This document shows positions 1 to 14,082 of a DNA stretch of 64,000 bases, in pieces. The position numbers and the translations under genes were made by a program. This stretch comes from Atherinomorus stipes (taxonomy: Eukaryota; Chordata; Actinopteri; Atheriniformes; Atherinidae). The notes beneath the pieces are model-generated. The model was given only the letters and a program-made list of their open reading frames with translations, did no database searches and had not been told where the DNA came from. The stretch lies in the NCBI GenBank assembly GCA_023101725.1, contig JALJCO010000016.1, positions 1 to 64,000 on the forward strand, given 5' to 3'. Within the stretch, counting starts at the first letter, position 1. Each line of letters opens with the position of its first letter.

Positions 1-3000
1 GTCAAATATTGTTATTTTAACTCAACTCTGGCACTCTTTAAACGGCTGCTTTCAATCTGATCAACTTACCCAGTATTCTTAATCCTAAAACCTAACCTAA
101 CTGATTCTTAACGCCTACTCCTAATACCCGATTAACTTAATAGATGGTGCTCTCTTAGATCTTATCAGCTTGCCTTTTTACATACTAAACACTATTACTG
201 CTAAATCCTAAAATCTGCCAGTTTCTGTTTTCAAAGCCCGAGATGGTTGATTAAATTACTCTTCAACTCAGATATCTGACCTGTAAATGCAGTTCTAAAG
301 CTAACCATTCATTCCCTAATGATCAATATCCCCTTCATTATTTCGGACCGCCTTTTATCTCTCTGGTTAGACCAACCTTCAGCACTTTAACTTCCCAAAA
401 TCCATTAACTGGACAACTTTAAAACCAAAACAGGGCTGGAAGTCAGGTCGCCTGGCACAATCCCGGATTCTATTTGCTTTTAAACAATAGTACGGCCATG
501 CTTGACCTTTTTAATAATTCTGATGCTCGCGCCGTCATTAATTATTGTTCATTTAACTCAACTTGCAGTCTCTAAACCGCTCCTTTTGATCTTATCAACT
601 TACCCAGTGTTTTTAATCCTAAACCTAACCACCGATTCTTAATGCCTAATACTAACAACGGGCAATTACTTATGAAATGATGGTTCTCGAATCTTATCAA
701 CTTGCCCACTTTTTCAATCCTAAACCTAACCAGGAATTACTAACGCCTAATAACACCTAATAATGAGCCGTTTTTATCTCCAAAGCCCAATGGAATGGGT
801 TAAATTACTCTTTAACTTGCAGATTATTTTGGACCGCCTTTTATCTCTCTGGTTAAGACGGTCCTTCAGCACCTTAACTTCCCTAAATCCATTAACTGGA
901 ACACTTTAAAACCGAAACAGGGACAGAGTCAGCCAGGACTAAAAGACATCACCACATCGCCAACCATTGGACACTGGATCTGCCCGGGAATTGATCACCC
1001 CGTGGAGCTTGCCACAGGGAGAGGGAGTATGGTGATGAAAAGGCCGAAACTCCCGCTACTATCCCTGTGGTTCACCACTGACGAGAGATCCAGAAATTGA
1101 AAACTTAACAGCAGATACTCAGTAGGGAGTGAATAACTTGTATATCCAATCCCTATTGCAGCAAACCTAAACTAGACACCAAAAGAAGACCAGATAGAGA
1201 TAGGGGCTTCTCGCTCTCTCAATATTCACGATCCTCCTGGCAGCCCTTCTTCGCTTCAACTAGAATATTACATCCGCGTCCTTGAACCCATGGAGGGCAT
1301 ACACTGAGAAATTCAGAAAGAAATCATTCATTTATTTACAACCCAGACAGATGGAGAAATTCAGAAAATTCCGTTGGGAACTTCATACAATACAGCTAAC
1401 ATGTCAGGACATTCAAGATAGACAAATCCCTCCATTAACACAGATCTCAAAAGGTATTGGTTGATATGGACTGGGGAGTTACGAGTGACGTGCGCCGGCC
1501 AGTGCCTTACCTTTGGGTCTCCATTCAACCGCCCAGTCGACGGATGAAGCGGGGAGGCCCATCGAGACAGATTCAAAAACCCTAACCCAGCCCGTGCCTT
1601 CGGAAGAACGTACTCTCCCAAAAACCAGGTATATCACCTACCTAAACCATTCAATAATCCAGAATTTACCACACTTCCACCCTTCTCTCCTGTCTTCCCT
1701 CATTCCATGAGGGAGAGAGGGAGGTAGAGTGTACAGCCCGGTCCGGCGGGGGAGATGCCAGCCCGGAAAAGGCTCCTCTCCCTGGCTCTGCCTCCCTCGT
1801 CCTCTCTTCTCTCTGCTTTCCTTTAAATAGCTACGGACCCTTGTTTCTCAGAGCAGACAAGCTCGAACTCGGGGAGACACCCTCGCCTCAACAAACCTAG
1901 ATTACAGGTAATCTACCAGCAAAACGCGATAGAAACTGCACCCCTATAAAACAGCTAAGGATCCTTGTTTTTCAGAGCAGACAAGCTTGAACTCAGGGAG
2001 GCATCCTCGCCTCATCAAACCTAGATCACAGGTAATCTACCAGCAAAACACGATATAAAACAGCTATGGATCCTTGTCTTTCAGAGCAGACATGCTCGAA
2101 CTAAAAGAGACATCATCGCCTCAACAAACCCAGATCACAGGTAATCTACCAGCAAAACACGATAGAAATTGCACACCTACAAAACAGCTAAGGATCCTTG
2201 TTTTTCAGAGCAGACAAGCTTGAACTCAGGGAGACATCCTCGCCTCAACAAACCTAGATCACAGGTAATCTACCAGCAAAACACGATATAAAACAGCTAT
2301 GGATCCTTGCCTTTCAGAGCAGACATGCTCGAACTAAAAAGAGACATCCTCGCCTCAACAAACCTAGATCACAGGTAATCTGCCAGCAAAACGCGATAGA
2401 AATCTCACACCCCTATAAAACAGTTATGGATCCTTGTTTCTCAGAGCAGACATGCTTGAACCTCCAATCAAAAGCCTCGTTGTTATTATCATCATCTCCA
2501 AATTTGACACCTCTAGCCCCATCAGTGGTTAATCTAGGCTCCATCCTCTTTCGCCCAATCAAATTGCAGCGTTTGACCTTAGGCAAAACCATTAATAGAC
2601 CTATTAACTAATCTCCAAATTTCACAGCTCTAAACATAACCAAACCAATTTTATAGCCGAATAACAAATATTACCCATCATGCAGCACTATTAACTGTAA
2701 TCCGCTCAATTTCATCATTTTAACTGCCAACACCGGAAGAACCAAGGCATATGGGACATCAAAACGATCAGAAAAACTCCTTCTCTTCAGTAAACCAGGT
2801 GGTTTTAACAAAGGATAAAACCAGTGAAAGTTCCTACTTGTGCACCATGACTTAAAAAGCTGTCTCCAGCAGTGACCTACCCGAGCCTCCATCTAAATGA
2901 TGAAAGAAAACAGGTCCTTAAAGAGCCATCGCGGGGTAAGTTTGCTTCACATATCCACACCATTCAGCTGCTGAATTTGACAGGATCCTGGGGTTGTGCG

Positions 3001-3519
3001 GTGTATGGAACACAGGGCCTGCTTTCGGCTGCCCCCTCCCGGTGCCTGAGCCTGGGTGGGGGTGGGCTGGAGGCCGGGAACCCCTGGCACAATCCCAGAT
3101 TCTATTCGCTTTAAACCATAGCCATTCCTGGCCCTTTTTACTAATCCTGATGCTCACGTCGTTATTAATTATTATTAATTATTGTTAATCTCGTTCAACT
3201 CTTGCACTCTTTAAACAGCTCCTTTTAATTCTTATCTTAATTTTAATCTGATCAACTCACCCAGTATTTTTTAATCCTAAACCTAACCACCAATTTTTAA
3301 TGCCTATACAGCCATACCTTTTTTAATAATTCCGATCCTCAAGTTATTATCAATTACTGTTATTTTAACTCAATTCTGGCACTCTTTAAACAGCTACTTT
3401 TAATCTGATCAATTTACCCAGTATTTTTAATCCTAAACCTAACCACGATTCCTAATGCCTACTCAGCCATACCTGAACTTTTCTTAATAATCCTGATCCT
3501 CGCGTTATTATCAATTATT
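1..3519. repeat. 3.5-kb unit 1
   Basis: Reference copy for internal positions. It has AAACGGCTG near its start, AACGCCTAC at about 110, five T in both GCC(T)nACAT and GACC(T)nAATA, and the private variant CAATATTCACG at about 1220, where all other units read CAATAAACACG. Confidence 0.9.
1826..2460 (+). repeat. Nested sub-repeats with splice-site-like borders (repeated in units 1-7)
   Basis: Six copies of a sub-repeat start with (TA)TAAAACAGCTA-GGATCC, each including an AAGGATCCTT-like palindrome. In five copies a T/C-rich tract ending in TTTCAG or TCTCAG is followed by a 56-57-nt segment ending in ACAG and then GTAATC. These segments are 1852-1907, 1976-2031, 2085-2140, 2209-2264 and 2318-2374; a sixth acceptor-like start is at 2445 and then diverges. 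Start spacings are 124, 109, 124, 109 and 127 bp, a dimeric pattern of about 233 bp. The block recurs about 3521 bp further along in each full unit. Transcription is not shown by the sequence. Confidence 0.8.
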
Positions 3520-3640
3520 GTCAAATATTGTTATTTTAACTCAACTCTGGCACTCTTTAAACGGCTGCTTTCAATCTGATCAACTTACCCAGTATTCTTA
3601 ATCCTAAAACCTAACCTAACTGATTCTTAACGCCTACTCC
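3130..3640. repeat. Degenerate ~160-bp monomers inside the 3.5-kb unit
   Basis: Three successive copies carry the order TTAATAATTC, GATCCTC, TTATTTTAACTCAA, GGCACTCTTTAAA, AATCTGATCAA, CCCAGTATT and CCTAAACCTAACC. Further diverged copies lie near 1-110 and 500-640 of the unit. The copies straddle the unit boundary at 3520, so the 3.5-kb unit was itself built from a shorter A/T-rich monomer with telomere-like CCTAA motifs. Confidence 0.7.
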
Positions 3641-6600
3641 TAATACCCGATTAACTTAATAGATGGTGCTCTCTTAGATCTTATCAGCTTGCCTTTTTTA
3701 CATACTAAACACTATTACTGCTAAATCCTAAAATCTGCCAGTTTCTGTTTTCAAAGCCCGAGATGGTTGATTAAATTACTCTTCAACTCAGATATCTGAC
3801 CTGTAAATGCAGTTCTAAAGCTAACCATTCATTCCCTAATGATCAATATCCCCTTCATTATTTCGGACCGCCTTTTATCTCTCTGGTTAGACCAACCTTC
3901 AGCACTTTAACTTCCCAAAATCCATTAACTGGACAACTTTAAAACCAAAACAGGGCTGGAAGTCAGGTCGCCTGGCACAATCCCGGATTCTATTTGCTTT
4001 TAAACAATAGTACGGCCATGCTTGACCTTTTTTAATAATTCTGATGCTCGCGCCGTCATTAATTATTGTTCATTTAACTCAACTTGCAGTCTCTAAACCG
4101 CTCCTTTTGATCTTATCAACTTACCCAGTGTTTTTAATCCTAAACCTAACCACCGATTCTTAATGCCTAATACTAACAACGGGCAATTACTTATGAAATG
4201 ATGGTTCTCGAATCTTATCAACTTGCCCACTTTTTCAATCCTAAACCTAACCAGGAATTACTAACGCCTAATAACACCTAATAATGAGCCGTTTTTATCT
4301 CCAAAGCCCAATGGAATGGGTTAAATTACTCTTTAACTTGCAGATTATTTTGGACCGCCTTTTATCTCTCTGGTTAAGACGGTCCTTCAGCACCTTAACT
4401 TCCCTAAATCCATTAACTGGAACACTTTAAAACCGAAACAGGGACAGAGTCAGCCAGGACTAAAAGACATCACCACATCGCCAACCATTGGACACTGGAT
4501 CTGCCCGGGAATTGATCACCCCGTGGAGCTTGCCACAGGGAGAGGGAGTATGGTGATGAAAAGGCCGAAACTCCCGCTACTATCCCTGTGGTTCACCACT
4601 GACGAGAGATCCAGAAATTGAAAACTTAACAGCAGATACTCAGTAGGGAGTGAATAACTTGTATATCCAATCCCTATTGCAGCAAACCTAAACTAGACAC
4701 CAAAAGAAGACCAGATAGAGATAGGGGCTTCTCGCTCTCTCAATAAACACGATCCTCCTGGCAGCCCTTCTTCGCTTCAACTAGAATATTACATCCGCGT
4801 CCTTGAACCCATGGAGGGCATACACTGAGAAATTCAGAAAGAAATCATTCATTTATTTACAACCCAGACAGATGGAGAAATTCAGAAAATTCCGTTGGGA
4901 ACTTCATACAATACAGCTAACATGTCAGGACATTCAAGATAGACAAATCCCTCCATTAACACAGATCTCAAAAGGTATTGGTTGATATGGACTGGGGAGT
5001 TACGAGTGACGTGCGCCGGCCAGTGCCTTACCTTTGGGTCTCCATTCAACCGCCCAGTCGACGGATGAAGCGGGGAGGCCCATCGAGACAGATTCAAAAA
5101 CCCTAACCCAGCCCGTGCCTTCGGAAGAACGTACTCTCCCAAAAACCAGGTATATCACCTACCTAAACCATTCAATAATCCAGAATTTACCACACTTCCA
5201 CCCTTCTCTCCTGTCTTCCCTCATTCCATGAGGGAGAGAGGGAGGTAGAGTGTACAGCCCGGTCCGGCGGGGGAGATGCCAGCCCGGAAAAGGCTCCTCT
5301 CCCTGGCTCTGCCTCCCTCGTCCTCTCTTCTCTCTGCTTTCCTTTAAATAGCTACGGACCCTTGTTTCTCAGAGCAGACAAGCTCGAACTCGGGGAGACA
5401 CCCTCGCCTCAACAAACCTAGATTACAGGTAATCTACCAGCAAAACGCGATAGAAACTGCACCCCTATAAAACAGCTAAGGATCCTTGTTTTTCAGAGCA
5501 GACAAGCTTGAACTCAGGGAGGCATCCTCGCCTCATCAAACCTAGATCACAGGTAATCTACCAGCAAAACACGATATAAAACAGCTATGGATCCTTGTCT
5601 TTCAGAGCAGACATGCTCGAACTAAAAGAGACATCATCGCCTCAACAAACCCAGATCACAGGTAATCTACCAGCAAAACACGATAGAAATTGCACACCTA
5701 CAAAACAGCTAAGGATCCTTGTTTTTCAGAGCAGACAAGCTTGAACTCAGGGAGACATCCTCGCCTCAACAAACCTAGATCACAGGTAATCTACCAGCAA
5801 AACACGATATAAAACAGCTATGGATCCTTGCCTTTCAGAGCAGACATGCTCGAACTAAAAAGAGACATCCTCGCCTCAACAAACCTAGATCACAGGTAAT
5901 CTGCCAGCAAAACGCGATAGAAATCTCACACCCCTATAAAACAGTTATGGATCCTTGTTTCTCAGAGCAGACATGCTTGAACCTCCAATCAAAAGCCTCG
6001 TTGTTATTATCATCATCTCCAAATTTGACACCTCTAGCCCCATCAGTGGTTAATCTAGGCTCCATCCTCTTTCGCCCAATCAAATTGCAGCGTTTGACCT
6101 TAGGCAAAACCATTAATAGACCTATTAACTAATCTCCAAATTTCACAGCTCTAAACATAACCAAACCAATTTTATAGCCGAATAACAAATATTACCCATC
6201 ATGCAGCACTATTAACTGTAATCCGCTCAATTTCATCATTTTAACTGCCAACACCGGAAGAACCAAGGCATATGGGACATCAAAACGATCAGAAAAACTC
6301 CTTCTCTTCAGTAAACCAGGTGGTTTTAACAAAGGATAAAACCAGTGAAAGTTCCTACTTGTGCACCATGACTTAAAAAGCTGTCTCCAGCAGTGACCTA
6401 CCCGAGCCTCCATCTAAATGATGAAAGAAAACAGGTCCTTAAAGAGCCATCGCGGGGTAAGTTTGCTTCACATATCCACACCATTCAGCTGCTGAATTTG
6501 ACAGGATCCTGGGGTTGTGCGGTGTATGGAACACAGGGCCTGCTTTCGGCTGCCCCCTCCCGGTGCCTGAGCCTGGGTGGGGGTGGGCTGGAGGCCGGGA

Positions 6601-7040
6601 ACCCCTGGCACAATCCCAGATTCTATTCGCTTTAAACCATAGCCATTCCTGGCCCTTTTTACTAATCCTGATGCTCACGTCGTTATTAATTATTATTAAT
6701 TATTGTTAATCTCGTTCAACTCTTGCACTCTTTAAACAGCTCCTTTTAATTCTTATCTTAATTTTAATCTGATCAACTCACCCAGTATTTTTTAATCCTA
6801 AACCTAACCACCAATTTTTAATGCCTATACAGCCATACCTTTTTTAATAATTCCGATCCTCAAGTTATTATCAATTACTGTTATTTTAACTCAATTCTGG
6901 CACTCTTTAAACAGCTACTTTTAATCTGATCAATTTACCCAGTATTTTTAATCCTAAACCTAACCACGATTCCTAATGCCTACTCAGCCATACCTGAACT
7001 TTTCTTAATAATCCTGATCCTCGCGTTATTATCAATTACT
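3520..7040. repeat. 3.5-kb unit 2
   Basis: Carries AAACGGCTG and AACGCCTAC like units 1 and 8, with six T in the two T-runs near its start. Confidence 0.9.
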
Positions 7041-10000
7041 GTCAAATATTGTTATTTTAACTCAACTCTGGCACTCTTTAAATGGCTGCTTTCAATCTGA
7101 TCAACTTACCCAGTATTCTTAATCCTAAAACCTAACCTAACTGATTCTTAACGTCTACTCCTAATACCCGATTAACTTAATAGATGGTGCTCTCTTAGAT
7201 CTTATCAGCTTGCCTTTTTTACATACTAAACACTATTACTGCTAAATCCTAAAATCTGCCAGTTTCTGTTTTCAAAGCCCGAGATGGTTGATTAAATTAC
7301 TCTTCAACTCAGATATCTGACCTGTAAATGCAGTTCTAAAGCTAACCATTCATTCCCTAATGATCAATATCCCCTTCATTATTTCGGACCGCCTTTTATC
7401 TCTCTGGTTAGACCAACCTTCAGCACTTTAACTTCCCAAAATCCATTAACTGGACAACTTTAAAACCAAAACAGGGCTGGAAGTCAGGTCGCCTGGCACA
7501 ATCCCGGATTCTATTTGCTTTTAAACAATAGTACGGCCATGCTTGACCTTTTTTTAATAATTCTGATGCTCGCGCCGTCATTAATTATTGTTCATTTAAC
7601 TCAACTTGCAGTCTCTAAACCGCTCCTTTTGATCTTATCAACTTACCCAGTGTTTTTAATCCTAAACCTAACCACCGATTCTTAATGCCTAATACTAACA
7701 ACGGGCAATTACTTATGAAATGATGGTTCTCGAATCTTATCAACTTGCCCACTTTTTCAATCCTAAACCTAACCAGGAATTACTAACGCCTAATAACACC
7801 TAATAATGAGCCGTTTTTATCTCCAAAGCCCAATGGAATGGGTTAAATTACTCTTTAACTTGCAGATTATTTTGGACCGCCTTTTATCTCTCTGGTTAAG
7901 ACGGTCCTTCAGCACCTTAACTTCCCTAAATCCATTAACTGGAACACTTTAAAACCGAAACAGGGACAGAGTCAGCCAGGACTAAAAGACATCACCACAT
8001 CGCCAACCATTGGACACTGGATCTGCCCGGGAATTGATCACCCCGTGGAGCTTGCCACAGGGAGAGGGAGTATGGTGATGAAAAGGCCGAAACTCCCGCT
8101 ACTATCCCTGTGGTTCACCACTGACGAGAGATCCAGAAATTGAAAACTTAACAGCAGATACTCAGTAGGGAGTGAATAACTTGTATATCCAATCCCTATT
8201 GCAGCAAACCTAAACTAGACACCAAAAGAAGACCAGATAGAGATAGGGGCTTCTCGCTCTCTCAATAAACACGATCCTCCTGGCAGCCCTTCTTCGCTTC
8301 AACTAGAATATTACATCCGCGTCCTTGAACCCATGGAGGGCATACACTGAGAAATTCAGAAAGAAATCATTCATTTATTTACAACCCAGACAGATGGAGA
8401 AATTCAGAAAATTCCGTTGGGAACTTCATACAATACAGCTAACATGTCAGGACATTCAAGATAGACAAATCCCTCCATTAACACAGATCTCAAAAGGTAT
8501 TGGTTGATATGGACTGGGGAGTTACGAGTGACGTGCGCCGGCCAGTGCCTTACCTTTGGGTCTCCATTCAACCGCCCAGTCGACGGATGAAGCGGGGAGG
8601 CCCATCGAGACAGATTCAAAAACCCTAACCCAGCCCGTGCCTTCGGAAGAACGTACTCTCCCAAAAACCAGGTATATCACCTACCTAAACCATTCAATAA
8701 TCCAGAATTTACCACACTTCCACCCTTCTCTCCTGTCTTCCCTCATTCCATGAGGGAGAGAGGGAGGTAGAGTGTACAGCCCGGTCCGGCGGGGGAGATG
8801 CCAGCCCGGAAAAGGCTCCTCTCCCTGGCTCTGCCTCCCTCGTCCTCTCTTCTCTCTGCTTTCCTTTAAATAGCTACGGACCCTTGTTTCTCAGAGCAGA
8901 CAAGCTCGAACTCGGGGAGACACCCTCGCCTCAACAAACCTAGATTACAGGTAATCTACCAGCAAAACGCGATAGAAACTGCACCCCTATAAAACAGCTA
9001 AGGATCCTTGTTTTTCAGAGCAGACAAGCTTGAACTCAGGGAGGCATCCTCGCCTCATCAAACCTAGATCACAGGTAATCTACCAGCAAAACACGATATA
9101 AAACAGCTATGGATCCTTGTCTTTCAGAGCAGACATGCTCGAACTAAAAGAGACATCATCGCCTCAACAAACCCAGATCACAGGTAATCTACCAGCAAAA
9201 CACGATAGAAATTGCACACCTACAAAACAGCTAAGGATCCTTGTTTTTCAGAGCAGACAAGCTTGAACTCAGGGAGACATCCTCGCCTCAACAAACCTAG
9301 ATCACAGGTAATCTACCAGCAAAACACGATATAAAACAGCTATGGATCCTTGCCTTTCAGAGCAGACATGCTCGAACTAAAAGAGACATCCTCGCCTCAA
9401 CAAACCTAGATCACAGGTAATCTGCCAGCAAAACGCGATAGAAATCTCACACCCCTATAAAACAGTTATGGATCCTTGTTTCTCAGAGCAGACATGCTTG
9501 AACCTCCAATCAAAAGCCTCGTTGTTATTATCATCATCTCCAAATTTGACACCTCTAGCCCCATCAGTGGTTAATCTAGGCTCCATCCTCTTTCGCCCAA
9601 TCAAATTGCAGCGTTTGACCTTAGGCAAAACCATTAATAGACCTATTAACTAATCTCCAAATTTCACAGCTCTAAACATAACCAAACCAATTTTATAGCC
9701 GAATAACAAATATTACCCATCATGCAGCACTATTAACTGTAATCCGCTCAATTTCATCATTTTAACTGCCAACACCGGAAGAACCAAGGCATATGGGACA
9801 TCAAAACGATCAGAAAAACTCCTTCTCTTCAGTAAACCAGGTGGTTTTAACAAAGGATAAAACCAGTGAAAGTTCCTACTTGTGCACCATGACTTAAAAA
9901 GCTGTCTCCAGCAGTGACCTACCCGAGCCTCCATCTAAATGATGAAAGAAAACAGGTCCTTAAAGAGCCATCGCGGGGTAAGTTTGCTTCACATATCCAC

Positions 10001-10561
10001 ACCATTCAGCTGCTGAATTTGACAGGATCCTGGGGTTGTGCGGTGTATGGAACACAGGGCCTGCTTTCGGCTGCCCCCTCCCGGTGCCTGAGCCTGGGTG
10101 GGGGTGGGCTGGAGGCCGGGAACCCCTGGCACAATCCCAGATTCTATTCGCTTTAAACCATAGCCATTCCTGGCCCTTTTTACTAATCCTGATGCTCACG
10201 TCGTTATTAATTATTATTAATTATTGTTAATCTCGTTCAACTCTTGCACTCTTTAAACAGCTCCTTTTAATTCTTATCTTAATTTTAATCTGATCAACTC
10301 ACCCAGTATTTTTTAATCCTAAACCTAACCACCAATTTTTAATGCCTATACAGCCATACCTTTTTTAATAATTCCGATCCTCAAGTTATTATCAATTACT
10401 GTTATTTTAACTCAATTCTGGCACTCTTTAAACAGCTACTTTTAATCTGATCAATTTACCCAGTATTTTTAATCCTAAACCTAACCACGATTCCTAATGC
10501 CTACTCAGCCATACCTGAACTTTTCTTAATAATCCTGATCCTCGCGTTATTATCAATTACT
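7041..10561. repeat. 3.5-kb unit 3
   Basis: Carries AAATGGCTG and AACGTCTAC, is preceded by ATTACTG rather than ATTATTG, has seven T in GACC(T)nAATA, and lost one A near 9380 in the fifth 'mini-exon' sub-repeat. Confidence 0.9.
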
Positions 10562-13500
10562 GTCAAATATTGTTATTTTAACTCAACTCTGGCACTCTTT
10601 AAATGGCTGCTTTCAATCTGATCAACTTACCCAGTATTCTTAATCCTAAAACCTAACCTAACTGATTCTTAACGTCTACTCCTAATACCCGATTAACTTA
10701 ATAGATGGTGCTCTCTTAGATCTTATCAGCTTGCCTTTTTTACATACTAAACACTATTACTGCTAAATCCTAAAATCTGCCAGTTTCTGTTTTCAAAGCC
10801 CGAGATGGTTGATTAAATTACTCTTCAACTCAGATATCTGACCTGTAAATGCAGTTCTAAAGCTAACCATTCATTCCCTAATGATCAATATCCCCTTCAT
10901 TATTTCGGACCGCCTTTTATCTCTCTGGTTAGACCAACCTTCAGCACTTTAACTTCCCAAAATCCATTAACTGGACAACTTTAAAACCAAAACAGGGCTG
11001 GAAGTCAGGTCGCCTGGCACAATCCCGGATTCTATTTGCTTTTAAACAATAGTACGGCCATGCTTGACCTTTTTTAATAATTCTGATGCTCGCGCCGTCA
11101 TTAATTATTGTTCATTTAACTCAACTTGCAGTCTCTAAACCGCTCCTTTTGATCTTATCAACTTACCCAGTGTTTTTAATCCTAAACCTAACCACCGATT
11201 CTTAATGCCTAATACTAACAACGGGCAATTACTTATGAAATGATGGTTCTCGAATCTTATCAACTTGCCCACTTTTTCAATCCTAAACCTAACCAGGAAT
11301 TACTAACGCCTAATAACACCTAATAATGAGCCGTTTTTATCTCCAAAGCCCAATGGAATGGGTTAAATTACTCTTTAACTTGCAGATTATTTTGGACCGC
11401 CTTTTATCTCTCTGGTTAAGACGGTCCTTCAGCACCTTAACTTCCCTAAATCCATTAACTGGAACACTTTAAAACCGAAACAGGGACAGAGTCAGCCAGG
11501 ACTAAAAGACATCACCACATCGCCAACCATTGGACACTGGATCTGCCCGGGAATTGATCACCCCGTGGAGCTTGCCACAGGGAGAGGGAGTATGGTGATG
11601 AAAAGGCCGAAACTCCCGCTACTATCCCTGTGGTTCACCACTGACGAGAGATCCAGAAATTGAAAACTTAACAGCAGATACTCAGTAGGGAGTGAATAAC
11701 TTGTATATCCAATCCCTATTGCAGCAAACCTAAACTAGACACCAAAAGAAGACCAGATAGAGATAGGGGCTTCTCGCTCTCTCAATAAACACGATCCTCC
11801 TGGCAGCCCTTCTTCGCTTCAACTAGAATATTACATCCGCGTCCTTGAACCCATGGAGGGCATACACTGAGAAATTCAGAAAGAAATCATTCATTTATTT
11901 ACAACCCAGACAGATGGAGAAATTCAGAAAATTCCGTTGGGAACTTCATACAATACAGCTAACATGTCAGGACATTCAAGATAGACAAATCCCTCCATTA
12001 ACACAGATCTCAAAAGGTATTGGTTGATATGGACTGGGGAGTTACGAGTGACGTGCGCCGGCCAGTGCCTTACCTTTGGGTCTCCATTCAACCGCCCAGT
12101 CGACGGATGAAGCGGGGAGGCCCATCGAGACAGATTCAAAAACCCTAACCCAGCCCGTGCCTTCGGAAGAACGTACTCTCCCAAAAACCAGGTATATCAC
12201 CTACCTAAACCATTCAATAATCCAGAATTTACCACACTTCCACCCTTCTCTCCTGTCTTCCCTCATTCCATGAGGGAGAGAGGGAGGTAGAGTGTACAGC
12301 CCGGTCCGGCGGGGGAGATGCCAGCCCGGAAAAGGCTCCTCTCCCTGGCTCTGCCTCCCTCGTCCTCTCTTCTCTCTGCTTTCCTTTAAATAGCTACGGA
12401 CCCTTGTTTCTCAGAGCAGACAAGCTCGAACTCGGGGAGACACCCTCGCCTCAACAAACCTAGATTACAGGTAATCTACCAGCAAAACGCGATAGAAACT
12501 GCACCCCTATAAAACAGCTAAGGATCCTTGTTTTTCAGAGCAGACAAGCTTGAACTCAGGGAGGCATCCTCGCCTCATCAAACCTAGATCACAGGTAATC
12601 TACCAGCAAAACACGATATAAAACAGCTATGGATCCTTGTCTTTCAGAGCAGACATGCTCGAACTAAAAGAGACATCATCGCCTCAACAAACCCAGATCA
12701 CAGGTAATCTACCAGCAAAACACGATAGAAATTGCACACCTACAAAACAGCTAAGGATCCTTGTTTTTCAGAGCAGACAAGCTTGAACTCAGGGAGACAT
12801 CCTCGCCTCAACAAACCTAGATCACAGGTAATCTACCAGCAAAACACGATATAAAACAGCTATGGATCCTTGCCTTTCAGAGCAGACATGCTCGAACTAA
12901 AAAGAGACATCCTCGCCTCAACAAACCTAGATCACAGGTAATCTGCCAGCAAAACGCGATAGAAATCTCACACCCCTATAAAACAGTTATGGATCCTTGT
13001 TTCTCAGAGCAGACATGCTTGAACCTCCAATCAAAAGCCTCGTTGTTATTATCATCATCTCCAAATTTGACACCTCTAGCCCCATCAGTGGTTAATCTAG
13101 GCTCCATCCTCTTTCGCCCAATCAAATTGCAGCGTTTGACCTTAGGCAAAACCATTAATAGACCTATTAACTAATCTCCAAATTTCACAGCTCTAAACAT
13201 AACCAAACCAATTTTATAGCCGAATAACAAATATTACCCATCATGCAGCACTATTAACTGTAATCCGCTCAATTTCATCATTTTAACTGCCAACACCGGA
13301 AGAACCAAGGCATATGGGACATCAAAACGATCAGAAAAACTCCTTCTCTTCAGTAAACCAGGTGGTTTTAACAAAGGATAAAACCAGTGAAAGTTCCTAC
13401 TTGTGCACCATGACTTAAAAAGCTGTCTCCAGCAGTGACCTACCCGAGCCTCCATCTAAATGATGAAAGAAAACAGGTCCTTAAAGAGCCATCGCGGGGT

Positions 13501-14082
13501 AAGTTTGCTTCACATATCCACACCATTCAGCTGCTGAATTTGACAGGATCCTGGGGTTGTGCGGTGTATGGAACACAGGGCCTGCTTTCGGCTGCCCCCT
13601 CCCGGTGCCTGAGCCTGGGTGGGGGTGGGCTGGAGGCCGGGAACCCCTGGCACAATCCCAGATTCTATTCGCTTTAAACCATAGCCATTCCTGGCCCTTT
13701 TTACTAATCCTGATGCTCACGTCGTTATTAATTATTATTAATTATTGTTAATCTCGTTCAACTCTTGCACTCTTTAAACAGCTCCTTTTAATTCTTATCT
13801 TAATTTTAATCTGATCAACTCACCCAGTATTTTTTAATCCTAAACCTAACCACCAATTTTTAATGCCTATACAGCCATACCTTTTTTAATAATTCCGATC
13901 CTCAAGTTATTATCAATTACTGTTATTTTAACTCAATTCTGGCACTCTTTAAACAGCTACTTTTAATCTGATCAATTTACCCAGTATTTTTAATCCTAAA
14001 CCTAACCACGATTCCTAATGCCTACTCAGCCATACCTGAACTTTTCTTAATAATCCTGATCCTCGCGTTATTATCAATTACT
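10562..14082. repeat. 3.5-kb unit 4
   Basis: Carries AAATGGCTG and AACGTCTAC, with six T in GACC(T)nAATA. Confidence 0.9.

Noticed and set aside
1282..3188. Recurrent 60-86-codon open frames in every 3.5-kb unit
   Set aside because: They repeat only because the unit repeats, overlap on both strands, and show no domain, signal or codon evidence of coding.
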